Counted from the stretch's first letter, positions 1 through 8,991 are shown. The stretch is DNA of 41,836 nucleotides from Granulicella sapmiensis (GCA_026225395.1 JAMFSR010000004.1:1-41836), one strand, 5' to 3'. Notes: generated from the letters alone by a model not told the origin. A program made the numbers and translations.

Positions 1-1319
1 CGCATCCTCTCCCGCATCGTCGGTTTCGATGTCAGGAACACCCATCCTTTGCGCTCCTTTGCCCACTCGACCGTGCTCCAACGCTGCTTCGTCTCCGACT
101 CTCTGGGCAGCAGCTTGAACGCATCCGCCACCATGTTCAGCGACCCCAGAACGCCGCTGCGCTGGTTCGCCGCGCCCTTCTCGATCATCGCTGCCATCTC
201 AGTCCCGGCGATCCGCTTGTCGATCTCATCCGCGTTCGCCATCCAGTACGTTAGCTCCTCCGGCGTCGGCCTCAGATTGATCAGGTGCGCGAAGATTTTC
301 CTCAGCGCTTCGACGAAGAACCGGTTCTCGCGGCCCTGATCCGGGAAGAGGCTGACGGCCAGCGTAAGGGCCTCGGCCTCGTGCGGAACCTCGTCGCCGG
401 GAGTCCAGAACGGACACCGCGCATCAAGCGGATTCAGCACAACATCGCCCCTGGCTTCGTTGTAAAACTGCGGCAGATATTCCATCGCCGGGTCGTAGAC
501 GATGGCCGCTTCGCCGCGTTCCCAAACCTGCGAAAGTATCTGTCTTATGGCCGCGCTCTTGCCAGTGCCGCTGTCTCCTACGATGAGGAAGTGCATCGCC
601 TCGCGGTCGCGCGGAATCCGCGCCCAGCGACTCAAATCATTGCGTATGATCTTGTCGATCCAGCTCCGCTCCTCGTTAATGAGTGCGATGCCATCTGGCA
701 GATGAGTCGTCAACAGCTTCGACTTGCCCAACTTTTCGTTGAACTCTGCCGTCGTCACCAGCTCCGGCCCGCGTAGCCTACGGCCATGCTTCCAGATCAT
801 CCGCCGCGCTCGGTCCTTCGGCACCGCCAAGAACAGCGTAAGAACGAAGAATGCCACGGCGAGGGATAACGGAAGCCTATAGAACTGCCAGCTCCCGACA
901 TTCTCATAGATGGCCTCACCCATGATCCGATGCAGCATCCGGTCGTTGAACGTACCCCTCACCCAGGTCAGCCGCGCGATGCCGTGCTTCACACCCTCGT
1001 CCGTCAGCCTGTAACCCGGCCTACCGTCCAACGATGGAACCTGCTCTATCTCGTCGTCCATCACAAGGCGCTGCCCCTTGCCGACCACCGCCTCCAGCAG
1101 CGTGTACTTGCTCGCTGCCGTTGCGGACGCTTTGCCCCGCGCTCCGCTTTTCAGGTAGTCCGTCAGATACAGGCGCTCCGCCGCCGTCCAGCTAGCCCGG
1201 TATTGGAGCGTCAGCATCCCAACGAAGAACGCCAGTGATAGTAGCGTTGCCATCCACGTCCAAACCGGCGTCCGGCTCGGCCATGCTTTCGAGTATTCCT
1301 TCCGTCCCCATTCCGACAT
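1..1319 (-). CDS. TraD-like type IV coupling protein, C-terminus beyond window edge
   Basis: The minus strand is open from an ATG at 1319 to the left edge (439 codons, no stop), so the gene is partial. Two hydrophobic segments lie at about residues 20-40 and 147-166, followed by a cytoplasmic ATPase with Walker A GDSGTGKS at residues 248-255 and the segment AAIVYDPAMEYLPQFY, which matches the region after the P-loop in TraD/TraG coupling proteins (typically YDPKGEF). This family is an inner-membrane hexameric ATPase that feeds relaxosome-bound DNA to a conjugative secretion channel. The start is preceded by a GAGG-containing stretch, and the MobC-like gene ends 17 nt upstream, so the two are probably co-transcribed. 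It indicates a conjugative or mobilisable element. Family assignment is confident; whether the missing part is intact is unknown. Confidence 0.82.
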   Translation of the reverse strand, partial: MSEWGRKEYSKAWPSRTPVWTWMATLLSLAFFVGMLTLQYRASWTAAERLYLTDYLKSGARGKASATAASKYTLLEAVVGKGQRLVMDDEIEQVPSLDGRPGYRLTDEGVKHGIARLTWVRGTFNDRMLHRIMGEAIYENVGSWQFYRLPLSLAVAFFVLTLFLAVPKDRARRMIWKHGRRLRGPELVTTAEFNEKLGKSKLLTTHLPDGIALINEERSWIDKIIRNDLSRWARIPRDREAMHFLIVGDSGTGKSAAIRQILSQVWERGEAAIVYDPAMEYLPQFYNEARGDVVLNPLDARCPFWTPGDEVPHEAEALTLAVSLFPDQGRENRFFVEALRKIFAHLINLRPTPEELTYWMANADEIDKRIAGTEMAAMIEKGAANQRSGVLGSLNMVADAFKLLPRESETKQRWSTVEWAKERKGWVFLTSKPTMRERM

Positions 1320-1336
1320 ACCTTGGCCCTCACTTC

Positions 1337-1684
1337 CTATTCACTGGCGGTATGGCGCACGGACAGTCCTCCGTCCGTGCGCCGTCCGGCTGCGCGATTT
1401 ACCTTGTCTCGATCTGCACGCTCGATCAGTTCTTTCATTGCCTCGCCCGTCAATCTCTCCCCCTTACCGAGCGAGAAGAGAAGATTTATCAGGATGGCTC
1501 GCAGAGCCAACAGCTCACCGAGCAATACTTCGTCACCGTCTTCCTTCTTGATGTTCAGCAACTCTGCTCGCACCCACTCGGAAAGGGTCAACTTCTGCGC
1601 GTGTGCTCGCCTCTCCAAAGCGTCAAACTCAGCCGCTGTGACCTTCGTTCCGACAGATTTATTGCGTAGTGCGAGCTTCACCAT
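1337..1684 (-). CDS. MobC-like relaxosome accessory protein (ribbon-helix-helix)
   Basis: This 115-aa protein begins with a basic strand (VKLALRNKSVGTKV) followed by two helices, TAAEFDALERRAHAQ and TLSEWVRAELL, the pattern of a ribbon-helix-helix DNA-binding fold as in MobC/TraM-type mobilisation proteins. The remainder (residues 50-115) is a leucine-rich helix and a charged tail. MobC-type proteins bind near oriT and help the relaxase open DNA. The immediately downstream coupling-protein gene supports this role. No relaxase is visible in the window; it would be expected to the left. It could instead be a transcriptional repressor of the transfer genes. Function by family resemblance and context only. 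Confidence 0.6.
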   Translation of the reverse strand: MVKLALRNKSVGTKVTAAEFDALERRAHAQKLTLSEWVRAELLNIKKEDGDEVLLGELLALRAILINLLFSLGKGERLTGEAMKELIERADRDKVNRAAGRRTDGGLSVRHTASE

Positions 1685-1890
1685 ATGGGCTTCCTTTCGC
1701 CGACAACGTGTTCATGACGAACGAAGAATCAAGCAGTTACCTTGCGGTACTGATGCTCCGAGCAAGAAATACAGGCAGCATCGAAATCCAACTCCTGCCG
1801 AGGGTTACCGCACGGCAACGAAGGTTGCTGCACAGCACCCAATCTGGGGTGGTGTGTCCTTCTTAAGCCGATGCCGTAGGCATCGCGTAC
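1685..1890. other. intergenic region with a 7-bp-stem hairpin
   Basis: These 206 bases separate two minus-strand genes. The only clear structure is a perfect hairpin at 1869-1885 (CGATGCC, loop GTA, GGCATCG) about 6 nt beyond the stop of the upstream gene. It has no following T-tract on the minus strand, so it is at best a weak terminator or an mRNA 3'-end stabiliser. The transfer-gene promoter presumably lies here, but no convincing -35/-10 pair was found. An origin of transfer could also be here; nothing in the sequence establishes that. Confidence 0.35.
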
Positions 1891-3045
1891 TTACAGCTCG
1901 CCGTACTCCTCGATCAGCTTGTCCCAAGTGCGACTGACCTCAGGCGAATTCCACGCCTTGGCAAACAGTCTTTTCACCGCCTGCCACTCCTGGGATGAAA
2001 AACCAAACGTGATGCCGTTGTCCTTAGCGCGAAAGGAGACATCGATCTCGTCACCATTCCGGCTGGTATAGGCATAGAACAGCTCACCGTCCCAATGCTG
2101 CATCTCGCGGTCATCGCAAAGGCCGAAGAGCATCGCACGAAACGCTGCAAGCATTGGGTAGCGGCTGAGTGGATACATCGCACCGCGCGTTCCTGGAAAG
2201 ACGAAAAGTACCGAAAGATCGGTGCCGTCAAGGCTCGAGAACGAAAGCGAGAAACTGCCATCAGGTACGGGCTCCGACACTGGGGGCAAGAAGGATTCCT
2301 CTTCATAGTGTTCGGCCCCTGCCGCTCTGGGGGTACGAAGAGGAAGACTACAAACTCTGTAATGGCCTCTCGCTGCAAGCCTCCAAAGAGGTTTCCAGAA
2401 GGGAGCCAGAGCTTCGTTCAGTGCGGTGGTGTCTGTGATTTTCTCGCTGTCGAGCGCATGGTAAAGATTTCGCCCGACAGACAGTGGCCTGTATGGCTTC
2501 TTGGCTGTCTCCACTTTGTGGATGCAATGCGCCGCAGCCTTCAGGACGACATCGCTGGTAATGGGACGATGCACCTTGAACTCATGGTCGGCGAGATTCC
2601 CAAAGTAGTAGTCCTGATGTCTTGTGTCAGAGTCGGGAAGGATGTCGTAGACAGCCAGGAAAGCCTTGACGACCGCAATGTAGGAATCAGGAAGGATGTT
2701 GGAATGCCCTCCGGTGAACCACTCCATGCCCCTATGCGCGTAATAGGCAATGCAGGTCCATTCGTTCTTTGAGAGCCTTACTCCTTGCGCATGTTTTTCT
2801 CGAATCATGAGAAGCGCGTCTGTCGGCTTCTGCATCAGCTCGACCAACTCCAGGCGCTCTTCGTCGGCAGACTCCAACAGATGCTTGGCAACCTCGGAAG
2901 TTGTCACACGGCTACCTGCCTTTACAGACAAGACATCGCGTACTCGCTCCAACCGATCATGCAGTACATCCGAGATGCGGAGGGATAGTGTCTTTTGCTG
3001 ACGTTCCTGAGTTTTCTCTTCGGAAAGCTCGCGCTCGCGTGCCAT
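1891..3045 (-). CDS. hypothetical protein with ribbon-helix-helix-like N-terminus
   Basis: A 384-aa protein I do not recognise as a named family. Residues 18-60 read as a CopG-like ribbon-helix-helix unit: a strand (KTLSLRISD), a helix (VLHDRLERVRDVL) and a second helix (TTSEVAKHLLESA). The remaining 320 residues are a soluble mixed domain rich in Trp/Tyr/Phe with no motif I can assign. The ATG is well supported by GGAGG 6 nt upstream. The gene is divergent from the excisionase/integrase genes, and a 15-bp perfect palindrome lies 28 bp upstream of its start, so autoregulation and control of excision are plausible. It may be the element's regulator or a mobilisation accessory factor. Existence is confident; function is inferred. 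Confidence 0.7.
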   Translation of the reverse strand: MARERELSEEKTQERQQKTLSLRISDVLHDRLERVRDVLSVKAGSRVTTSEVAKHLLESADEERLELVELMQKPTDALLMIREKHAQGVRLSKNEWTCIAYYAHRGMEWFTGGHSNILPDSYIAVVKAFLAVYDILPDSDTRHQDYYFGNLADHEFKVHRPITSDVVLKAAAHCIHKVETAKKPYRPLSVGRNLYHALDSEKITDTTALNEALAPFWKPLWRLAARGHYRVCSLPLRTPRAAGAEHYEEESFLPPVSEPVPDGSFSLSFSSLDGTDLSVLFVFPGTRGAMYPLSRYPMLAAFRAMLFGLCDDREMQHWDGELFYAYTSRNGDEIDVSFRAKDNGITFGFSSQEWQAVKRLFAKAWNSPEVSRTWDKLIEEYGEL

Positions 3046-3073
3046 TTACAACCTCCGGCTGTCAGTTGAGGAT

Positions 3074-3088
3074 TTGTATGTCATACAA
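3074..3088. promoter_or_regulatory. 15-bp palindromic operator candidate
   Basis: TTGTATG-T-CATACAA is a perfect inverted repeat with 7-bp arms and one central base. It lies between the divergent start codons at 3045 and 3151 and directly abuts the TTGACA -35 box at 3090. A symmetric site of this size suits a dimeric ribbon-helix-helix or HTH repressor. The nearest candidate binder is the N-terminal domain of the 1891-3045 product. Binding is inference. Confidence 0.55.
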
Positions 3089-3089
3089 G

Positions 3090-3118
3090 TTGACAACATA
3101 CTTACGTAGCACTAGATT
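3090..3118 (+). promoter_or_regulatory. putative sigma-70 promoter of excisionase/integrase genes
   Basis: A perfect -35 TTGACA at 3090-3095 is followed after 17 bp by TAGATT at 3113-3118 (4 of 6 matches to TATAAT). Initiation near 3125 would give a leader of about 26 nt before the ATG at 3151. The palindrome at 3074-3088 would let a repressor occlude the -35 region. Confidence 0.5.
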
Positions 3119-3150
3119 GTCAATATCGGCAGGCTGGAGGGTCTTCCACT

Positions 3151-3381
3151 ATGCAGCGATTTCCACCATCCCCAACGCATCATCACCGTCGCCTCCTCCG
3201 AACGAGGCAAGCTGCCGACTATCTCTGCATCAGCGAATGGAAGCTGCGGCGCTTGGTTCAGGATGGTGGATTGCCCTTCGTACAAGATGGGGAAGGAACG
3301 CCCTTTCTCTTTGATCTCCGTGATCTCGACGCCTATATTGAGCGCCATAAACACACTGCAATTGATCTGTTCGCCAGCTAA
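3151..3381 (+). CDS. excisionase-like helix-turn-helix protein
   Basis: A 76-aa protein with a winged-helix/HTH_17 excisionase pattern: LLRTRQAADYLCISEWKLRR is the helix-turn-helix, followed by a wing containing GTPFLFDLRDLDAYI, as in Xis/AlpA-like proteins. Such proteins bend DNA at the attachment site and bias a tyrosine recombinase toward excision, and often double as regulators. It lies 33 bp upstream of the integrase gene on the same strand, the standard xis-int arrangement. No strong Shine-Dalgarno site precedes the ATG, and the first 13 residues (Pro/His-rich) may not be translated if a later start is used. Confidence 0.7.
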   Translation: MQRFPPSPTHHHRRLLRTRQAADYLCISEWKLRRLVQDGGLPFVQDGEGTPFLFDLRDLDAYIERHKHTAIDLFAS

Positions 3382-3414
3382 TGCCTTGAGCCTTCACAAT
3401 GGGAGGAAATCCAG

Positions 3415-4449
3415 ATGGCCCGTCCTCGTGGAACCGGAAGTCTTTATCAGCGGAAAGACAGCGCCGTCTGGTGGATCAAGTACCACCGCAACGGAAGATC
3501 ATTCCGTGAATCGACTCGCACAGAAGACAAGCGCATCGCGACTCGAATCCTCGGCAAGCGTCTTGCTGAAATCAGCACCAACACGTTCGTTGGGCCGACG
3601 CATGAGCGCATCACCGTGAGCGAATTGGCCGACGATCTCTTTCGCGATTACCGCATCAATGGCCGGAAGACAACCGATGATGTACAGACTCGCTGGCGGC
3701 TGCATATCGAGCCGTTCTTCGGGTCGCACCGGGTCATAGAAGTCACAAGCGATCTTGTAGCGAAGTACGTTGACCATCGCCAGAGTGAACACGCCTCGAA
3801 TGCGACCATCAATCGCGAGATGGCGGCTCTCAAACGGATGTTCCGTATCGGCATGTTCGCCACGCCGCCGAAGGTCTTCCGTCTGCCCAAATTTCCCAAG
3901 CTCACTGAGGACAACATCCGTACCGGCTTCCTCGAAGACGCACAGTACAAGAAGCTGATCGCATACTGCACCGATCTCTGGTTCCAAACGGTAGTCGAGA
4001 TGGGCCGAACATATGGGTGGAGAATCAGCGAACTCATCAACCTCAAGGTGGGGCAAATCGACATTGCCGCACGGACGATTCGCCTGGAACCCGGCACCAC
4101 GAAGAACAAGGATGGACGCGAGGTCACAATGACCGCGAACATCCATGCTCTGCTGACTCAATGTGTCGCCGGGAAGTCTGCGGATTCCTCAGTGCTAACC
4201 CGCTCCGATGGGAAACCAGTAAAGGACTTCCGCGAGACATGGGCGAACGCATGTCGGTCTGCCGGAGTACCGGGGCTCCTCTTTCACGATCTCCGCCGCA
4301 CAGCCGCTCGTAATCTGCGTCGTGCCGGGATCGCGGAAGGCGTCATTATGAAGATCGGCGGCTGGCGCACTCGCAGCGTATTTGAGAGATATGCAATCGT
4401 TTCACAGACAGATATTGCAGATGCCCTCAAAAAGTTAGAGATGCAGTAG
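3415..4449 (+). CDS. tyrosine recombinase (phage-type integrase)
   Basis: A 344-aa integrase. Residues 7-60 form an arm-binding domain (TGSLYQRKDSAVWWIKY), residues about 66-145 the SAM-like core-binding domain, and 165-344 the catalytic domain. The catalytic residues are visible: Arg203 (GWRISEL), Lys near 230 in the beta-hairpin, His291 and Arg294 (FHDLRRTA), Trp317 (GGWRTRS) and nucleophile Tyr326 (VFERYAIV). Trp at the second His/Trp position is normal. GGAGG precedes the ATG by 9 nt. The enzyme should integrate and excise the element by site-specific recombination, and the adjoining tRNA-Leu at 11,417-11,503 is the likely target. Its 3' end overlaps the convergent helicase gene by 15 nt. 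The gene appears intact. Confidence 0.93.
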   Translation: MARPRGTGSLYQRKDSAVWWIKYHRNGRSFRESTRTEDKRIATRILGKRLAEISTNTFVGPTHERITVSELADDLFRDYRINGRKTTDDVQTRWRLHIEPFFGSHRVIEVTSDLVAKYVDHRQSEHASNATINREMAALKRMFRIGMFATPPKVFRLPKFPKLTEDNIRTGFLEDAQYKKLIAYCTDLWFQTVVEMGRTYGWRISELINLKVGQIDIAARTIRLEPGTTKNKDGREVTMTANIHALLTQCVAGKSADSSVLTRSDGKPVKDFRETWANACRSAGVPGLLFHDLRRTAARNLRRAGIAEGVIMKIGGWRTRSVFERYAIVSQTDIADALKKLEMQ

Positions 4450-7400
4450 TCCGCTCTGGGGCGGACTCACTAAGGCCTCCTCTACCGGAGGCCTCCAAGT
4501 GCGTTTCTCAACCGAAGTGCTTGCTCGTTCCACCGCGCCGAGAGGATCAATACCCATCGCGTGTAGGCGCTGAAGCAGTTCGAACAAGACCTCATCTTTT
4601 CGCAATGTCCACGTTGAGGCGAAACACCGCCAGAAGACCCAACCAGCACGTTCAAGAATACGTTGTCGATTCATATCGTGCTGCCAGCGATCTGGCCCAT
4701 GGAATTCGTCACCATCACACTCAATAGCAAGCCGGATATCGCTCGCCCCTTCGACCACCATATCGATTCGATATGCGCCAGTTTTTACTTGTGGAATCAC
4801 CCGGTATCCGCGAGTGCTCAACTCTGTGTAAACCTGTTGCTCAAATCCTGATTCGCAGAGGTCAATCAGCCGCGCCGTCTCGTCCGTATTCATGACAAGC
4901 GGCTTATCGAAATGCGACAGCAATGTCATCCTTAAATCCTTGTCTGAAAGGTCGGAGGCAGTGACGGAACGAACAAGGTACATTCGATCTTGCGCACGGC
5001 TGGCTGCTACGTTGAATCTTTGATCGAACATGTTGCCTGAAAGCGCTTTGCAACTGGTGGAATCTACAACCAAAGACAAGAACATGATGTGCCGCTCACT
5101 GCCCTGGAATGTGCGGGCATCTCCACACAAGAACTTCCTCCGATGAAGCTCCGCAGCATCACATCTCTGGTTCACAACAGAATCAATATGCTTCGCTTGA
5201 TCTGTTCCAAGCAGAGACACAACGCCAATAGTTCGACCAGCAAATCTCTCATCTTTCAGGATCGCTTCGATCTCATCTGCGATTGCTTGCGCTTCACAGT
5301 CGTTTCGGTCGTGATGATCCCTGACCCCGCCCTCTATATAAAGGTCAACAAGTGGAGGTTCGATCCTCTCGGATGCCCGAGGAATCCGCAGGGGAAGAAT
5401 CTGGTTCTGGTAGAAGGTTTTGTTTGAGTACGCAATGATTGGCGGCACACAGCGAAAGTGCTCTCGCAACATTACCTGATCGGCGGCGAATACCCTTGCA
5501 GCGAGATCATAGAGCGACTTCTCGGGAGTCATCTCGGACTTATATGGTTGATCGACTAGGAATCGGTCTAGCAGTTCTTGAATGCGGCTGCTGTCAATGA
5601 ATCCGCCGTCTGGAGATACCTGCTTGTCATCACCGACTACAAGAATCTTCTTACCTCTCAAGATCGCAGGTAAAGCCCACAAGTCCGACTGACTCGCTTC
5701 GTCAACAATTACCAAGTCAAATGCACCGATGTCGGCAGGCATCGCCTCCGAGATTCGGTTGTGATTCATAATCCAGCAAGGCACTGCACCAGCCGCGTCG
5801 AACATCATCTCCCGCGCATCGCGCCGATAGCGAGTCGCATTCGGTCCAGTGCCCTGACCGATGCGCCGGATGGCGGTGGCATATCCGGCTAGAGCCTGCA
5901 AGATTTTTGGGGTCGCGTTTTTCTTCGTTGCCAGCCATGCCGCTTTGGCGACCATCTCTTGATAAAACCTCGCGAGTCCGGTCTCAACCTCGCGCCTCCG
6001 TCTTGCCAGAGTCAATAGCTCATCCCTGGCCTCAATCGCGTCAAGATGAGTGCGAACGCGAGCCCAATTCCATGCCTCTCGCCAGGTCGTCGGGAAGACG
6101 GTATCTTCACCCGATTCTGCAACAGGTGAAGTCCTCACTCTTGCAGCTAATTTGGGAGCACCTGCTACCTCAAGCCGCAGCGCGGAATCATGGACGAATG
6201 AAAGATCATTCGCAAGCGCCGCAATGCGCCGCAACTCTTCCATGAGTTCGGCATATTGAGCGCAAACACGTTCTCTGGGCACGTCGCCATTCCCAAGAGC
6301 CTTCTCAACAAACAGTCGAAGAGCATCCGATATCGGGCCAGACTTACCTGCGAGCTTTTCTTGAAAGTCGCTCAGTTGCATCGCTGCTCGCGACAGATCA
6401 GCGAAGGTCAAATGGCGCAACAACTGCTCTCGAACAGATTCCAAATCGGAGCGGGTAATGCTCGTGGATGTCTGCGGCATCCGTTCAAAGACATCTCGTG
6501 TACCGCTCAAGAAATGTTTATCAAAATGCGTCGCCAAAGTGTGGGCTTTCCGTGCAGTAGTCGCAACAACCTCAAGCTGACGAAGGCCGCCTACTCCTCC
6601 GCTGAGAGACGGCACAGAAAGGAGCTGATGCAGTTCGTTCCACCGGGTATTGAAGGTGAGGACTTGCAAGTGAAGTCCGAGCCATCTCTGCACCCTTATC
6701 CAGTCCTCAGAAGTCGAGGGCGAACGACCTTCGATACGAATCGCAGCAATATGCCCTTTGGCATCGGAGGCCCCAAGCGAGACAAACCCGAACGGTTTGC
6801 CGGTGGCGACAGCACGGGCAACAGCTTCCACCGTTTTCGGATCGTTCAATCCTGCTTCGGGAAACACAATCGGAGCTTTCAGGAACTCAGCTCGGGCATG
6901 GATCAGTGCGTCAAGATCATCGAATAACGACTCCAACGCTCCACGTTCTGATGCGAATGACGATTGCCGGCACTTGGTGCGTAGATCAAAGGGCCATTCG
7001 TCACCGAACTCCTCCAACTCAGTGAGAACGCCGAGCATTTCATCTGTGAGTACGAGCAATTTGCGAGTCGCAGCCAGCACCTCTGGAGTATTGGCTTTGA
7101 GAGGCAGTAGATCGCCTTCGCGAACTTCGTTTTCGATGCTCTCCCTCTTCACGAGCACATCATGGAGGTCTCCGAGAGCCGATACCGAAGGGAAACTATC
7201 TGCGGAAGGGACACGCGCCTGCACATATACAAGGTCTTTCCCAAGCCTCCTGCGAGCGTCCCTGAGTCGCCCCGCTTCATCTGAGAACAGAGGAGGCGCG
7301 TGCTCAGGGGAGAGGGTAATGGAGTCCTCAAACCAGCCATACCGCTCAAGCCCCGATAGCACCAACTCCGCGAGCGCCTGGGCGCGCATCGGTACTCCGT

Positions 7401-8991
7401 CAACTTCGATTGTCGAGAGCTGCTGAAGGGCAATCTCATCGACCTTGCGGTCGATGGTGATTAGCTCCGAGTGAGCACGATCAATCGAGCTTTGAATCCG
7501 CGCAATCTCTTGGCGCGTCAGTTCCGGATTGATCTGGGATACACGATGCTGAATCGCCTCGATAGAGCCTTGAAATTGTCGAATGCCTTCCCGATCGCTC
7601 GTGAGCAGCGAAACCGTCAAAGCGCGAATCTCTTCAGGGATCTTCTCTTGCAGGACGCCGAGCGCAGCTTCACCTCGTGAAGTAACGAGTACGCGCTTAC
7701 CAGTTGCGAGATAGTGGCAAATGACATTTGCGATGGTGTGGGTCTTGCCGGTTCCCGGCGGTCCCTGCACAGTCACACCGGCAGCGCGCTTCAGCCGCTG
7801 CACAATAGTCACCTGCTCATCGTTGTACGGAAGGGGGAAGTACAGTTCTTCGGGAGCGCCACCGGCACCGCTGCTTCCCCGGCTAGACAGCCCTCGAAAG
7901 CTGATGGGTTCGAATTCAATCGGCTGGTCTGACGGCGGAGTGACAAGCGAAAGCGGCCCACTGTAAATCTCACATCCGCTCTCCAACCTGTCCTGCAGCC
8001 GCTTAAGGTCATCGAAAAGGTAATTGATCGCACGGGGACGAGACATTAGAACCCAAGCATCCGTGACGACAAGATGCTCGCCCGGTGCCGGGATGGGTTC
8101 ACCCTGCGCCAGAACTTCACGGTACGCACCCTCGCTATCCAGGTTCCCGGCGATGAGCTTCAGAACATCGGTATAGCTTCCTGAGTCAAAGGGCGTAACC
8201 GGACTGTCCTTGTGCTTGGCAAGATGAGCGGTCGCGGCCCGCTCAACCTCAATAGCACCGACTACCTGGCAAGCGACAAAAGCATCAAGTTCAACGCGCG
8301 TGTCGGTGGCACGGGGACGCAGATCAATCGCCATCGTTTGATCGTCTATGGTGATTTCCATAGTCTGAGTCAGAAGCGGGTACTCAAAAGGAATTTGCTC
8401 TTTCTCAGCCTCAAGCTCCCATGATGAAACTCCGACACCCCAAATCAACTCTTGCGGCTTACTGGTCTGCTCCGCTTCCATTTGGTGCATTAGCGTAAAC
8501 AGGTCGCCATAGAGTGCAATGGTCATTCGTCGCGGCTGCTCAGCCGCCGCCCACGACTTCCAAGCTACGGTGTACGTGGCCAACACTTGAGTCGCATTGC
8601 CCCTGTGCTGTGCTTCCAACCGGGCAATGTCCTCATCGGTTGGCGAACTTTGGGCTTTGAGAGCTTGGATTGACCTATTCACCAGCCGCGTGAGCGCAGC
8701 ATCGTCAAGGAATGGCGGAGCGCCCGCAGGGTCGGAACTGACTTTGAGTACGCTTTTGTAAGTCTTCGGTGGATCGGGCGGTGGATCGGCGGCCAGCCTC
8801 GGAACCCGCAGCCAAACATGATCCCCGGCAAGGCGAATGTCGAACTCGACACCGGGCAGGCCCGCAATATCGCCTCTTCTGCGAAGGAACCCTTTTGAAG
8901 ACGTAAGCCTGTATCCCTTCGGATCAACTTCCTTCGTCTGTTCTTTGATGTAGTCCAGCAGGCAAACCAGCAGTTCGCGCGGATCAGGCAT
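4435..8991 (-). CDS. SF1 (DNA2/NAM7-like) helicase with C-terminal Vsr/DUF559-like nuclease domain
   Basis: A 1518-aa protein. The N-terminal 390 residues have no motif I can name. Walker A QGPPGTGKT is at about 409-417, the DEAD-like box DLVIVDEAS near 1095 and GDDKQVSP near 1118. The late SF1 motifs follow: REHFRC near 1177, a GSE-containing segment near 1300, and NVAASRAQDRMYLV near 1330. Roughly 680 residues, including helical stretches, are inserted between Walker A and B. Residues 1380-1490 resemble the PD-(D/E)xK fold of Vsr/DUF559/MTES_1575 nucleases (FEQQVYTEL, YRIDMVVEG, IECDGDEFHG, WVFWRCF). Related helicase-nuclease fusions occur in defence islands. The ATG is chosen because GGGAG lies 5 nt upstream. 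It is divergent from the OLD nuclease gene and probably forms a system with it (inference). Confidence 0.88.
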   Translation of the reverse strand: MPDPRELLVCLLDYIKEQTKEVDPKGYRLTSSKGFLRRRGDIAGLPGVEFDIRLAGDHVWLRVPRLAADPPPDPPKTYKSVLKVSSDPAGAPPFLDDAALTRLVNRSIQALKAQSSPTDEDIARLEAQHRGNATQVLATYTVAWKSWAAAEQPRRMTIALYGDLFTLMHQMEAEQTSKPQELIWGVGVSSWELEAEKEQIPFEYPLLTQTMEITIDDQTMAIDLRPRATDTRVELDAFVACQVVGAIEVERAATAHLAKHKDSPVTPFDSGSYTDVLKLIAGNLDSEGAYREVLAQGEPIPAPGEHLVVTDAWVLMSRPRAINYLFDDLKRLQDRLESGCEIYSGPLSLVTPPSDQPIEFEPISFRGLSSRGSSGAGGAPEELYFPLPYNDEQVTIVQRLKRAAGVTVQGPPGTGKTHTIANVICHYLATGKRVLVTSRGEAALGVLQEKIPEEIRALTVSLLTSDREGIRQFQGSIEAIQHRVSQINPELTRQEIARIQSSIDRAHSELITIDRKVDEIALQQLSTIEVDGVPMRAQALAELVLSGLERYGWFEDSITLSPEHAPPLFSDEAGRLRDARRRLGKDLVYVQARVPSADSFPSVSALGDLHDVLVKRESIENEVREGDLLPLKANTPEVLAATRKLLVLTDEMLGVLTELEEFGDEWPFDLRTKCRQSSFASERGALESLFDDLDALIHARAEFLKAPIVFPEAGLNDPKTVEAVARAVATGKPFGFVSLGASDAKGHIAAIRIEGRSPSTSEDWIRVQRWLGLHLQVLTFNTRWNELHQLLSVPSLSGGVGGLRQLEVVATTARKAHTLATHFDKHFLSGTRDVFERMPQTSTSITRSDLESVREQLLRHLTFADLSRAAMQLSDFQEKLAGKSGPISDALRLFVEKALGNGDVPRERVCAQYAELMEELRRIAALANDLSFVHDSALRLEVAGAPKLAARVRTSPVAESGEDTVFPTTWREAWNWARVRTHLDAIEARDELLTLARRRREVETGLARFYQEMVAKAAWLATKKNATPKILQALAGYATAIRRIGQGTGPNATRYRRDAREMMFDAAGAVPCWIMNHNRISEAMPADIGAFDLVIVDEASQSDLWALPAILRGKKILVVGDDKQVSPDGGFIDSSRIQELLDRFLVDQPYKSEMTPEKSLYDLAARVFAADQVMLREHFRCVPPIIAYSNKTFYQNQILPLRIPRASERIEPPLVDLYIEGGVRDHHDRNDCEAQAIADEIEAILKDERFAGRTIGVVSLLGTDQAKHIDSVVNQRCDAAELHRRKFLCGDARTFQGSERHIMFLSLVVDSTSCKALSGNMFDQRFNVAASRAQDRMYLVRSVTASDLSDKDLRMTLLSHFDKPLVMNTDETARLIDLCESGFEQQVYTELSTRGYRVIPQVKTGAYRIDMVVEGASDIRLAIECDGDEFHGPDRWQHDMNRQRILERAGWVFWRCFASTWTLRKDEVLFELLQRLHAMGIDPLGAVERASTSVEKRTWRPPVEEALVSPPQSGLLHL
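4448..4494. repeat. two adjacent perfect hairpins at the convergent int/helicase junction
   Basis: AGTCCGC/GCGGACT (4448-4454 and 4461-4467, 6-nt loop) and AGGCCTCC/GGAGGCCT (4473-4480 and 4487-4494, 6-nt loop) sit side by side. They begin at the integrase stop and lie within the last codons of the helicase gene. Neither has a T-tract, but two GC-rich stems between convergent genes suggest a transcription-separating or RNA-stabilising element. They also encode the helicase's C-terminal tail. Confidence 0.45.

Noticed and set aside
1685..1890. Origin of transfer
   Set aside because: The location beside mobilisation genes is suggestive, but no nic-site motif could be recognised.
3499..4161. 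220-aa minus-strand open frame
   Set aside because: It is antisense to the integrase, whose catalytic residues are all present.
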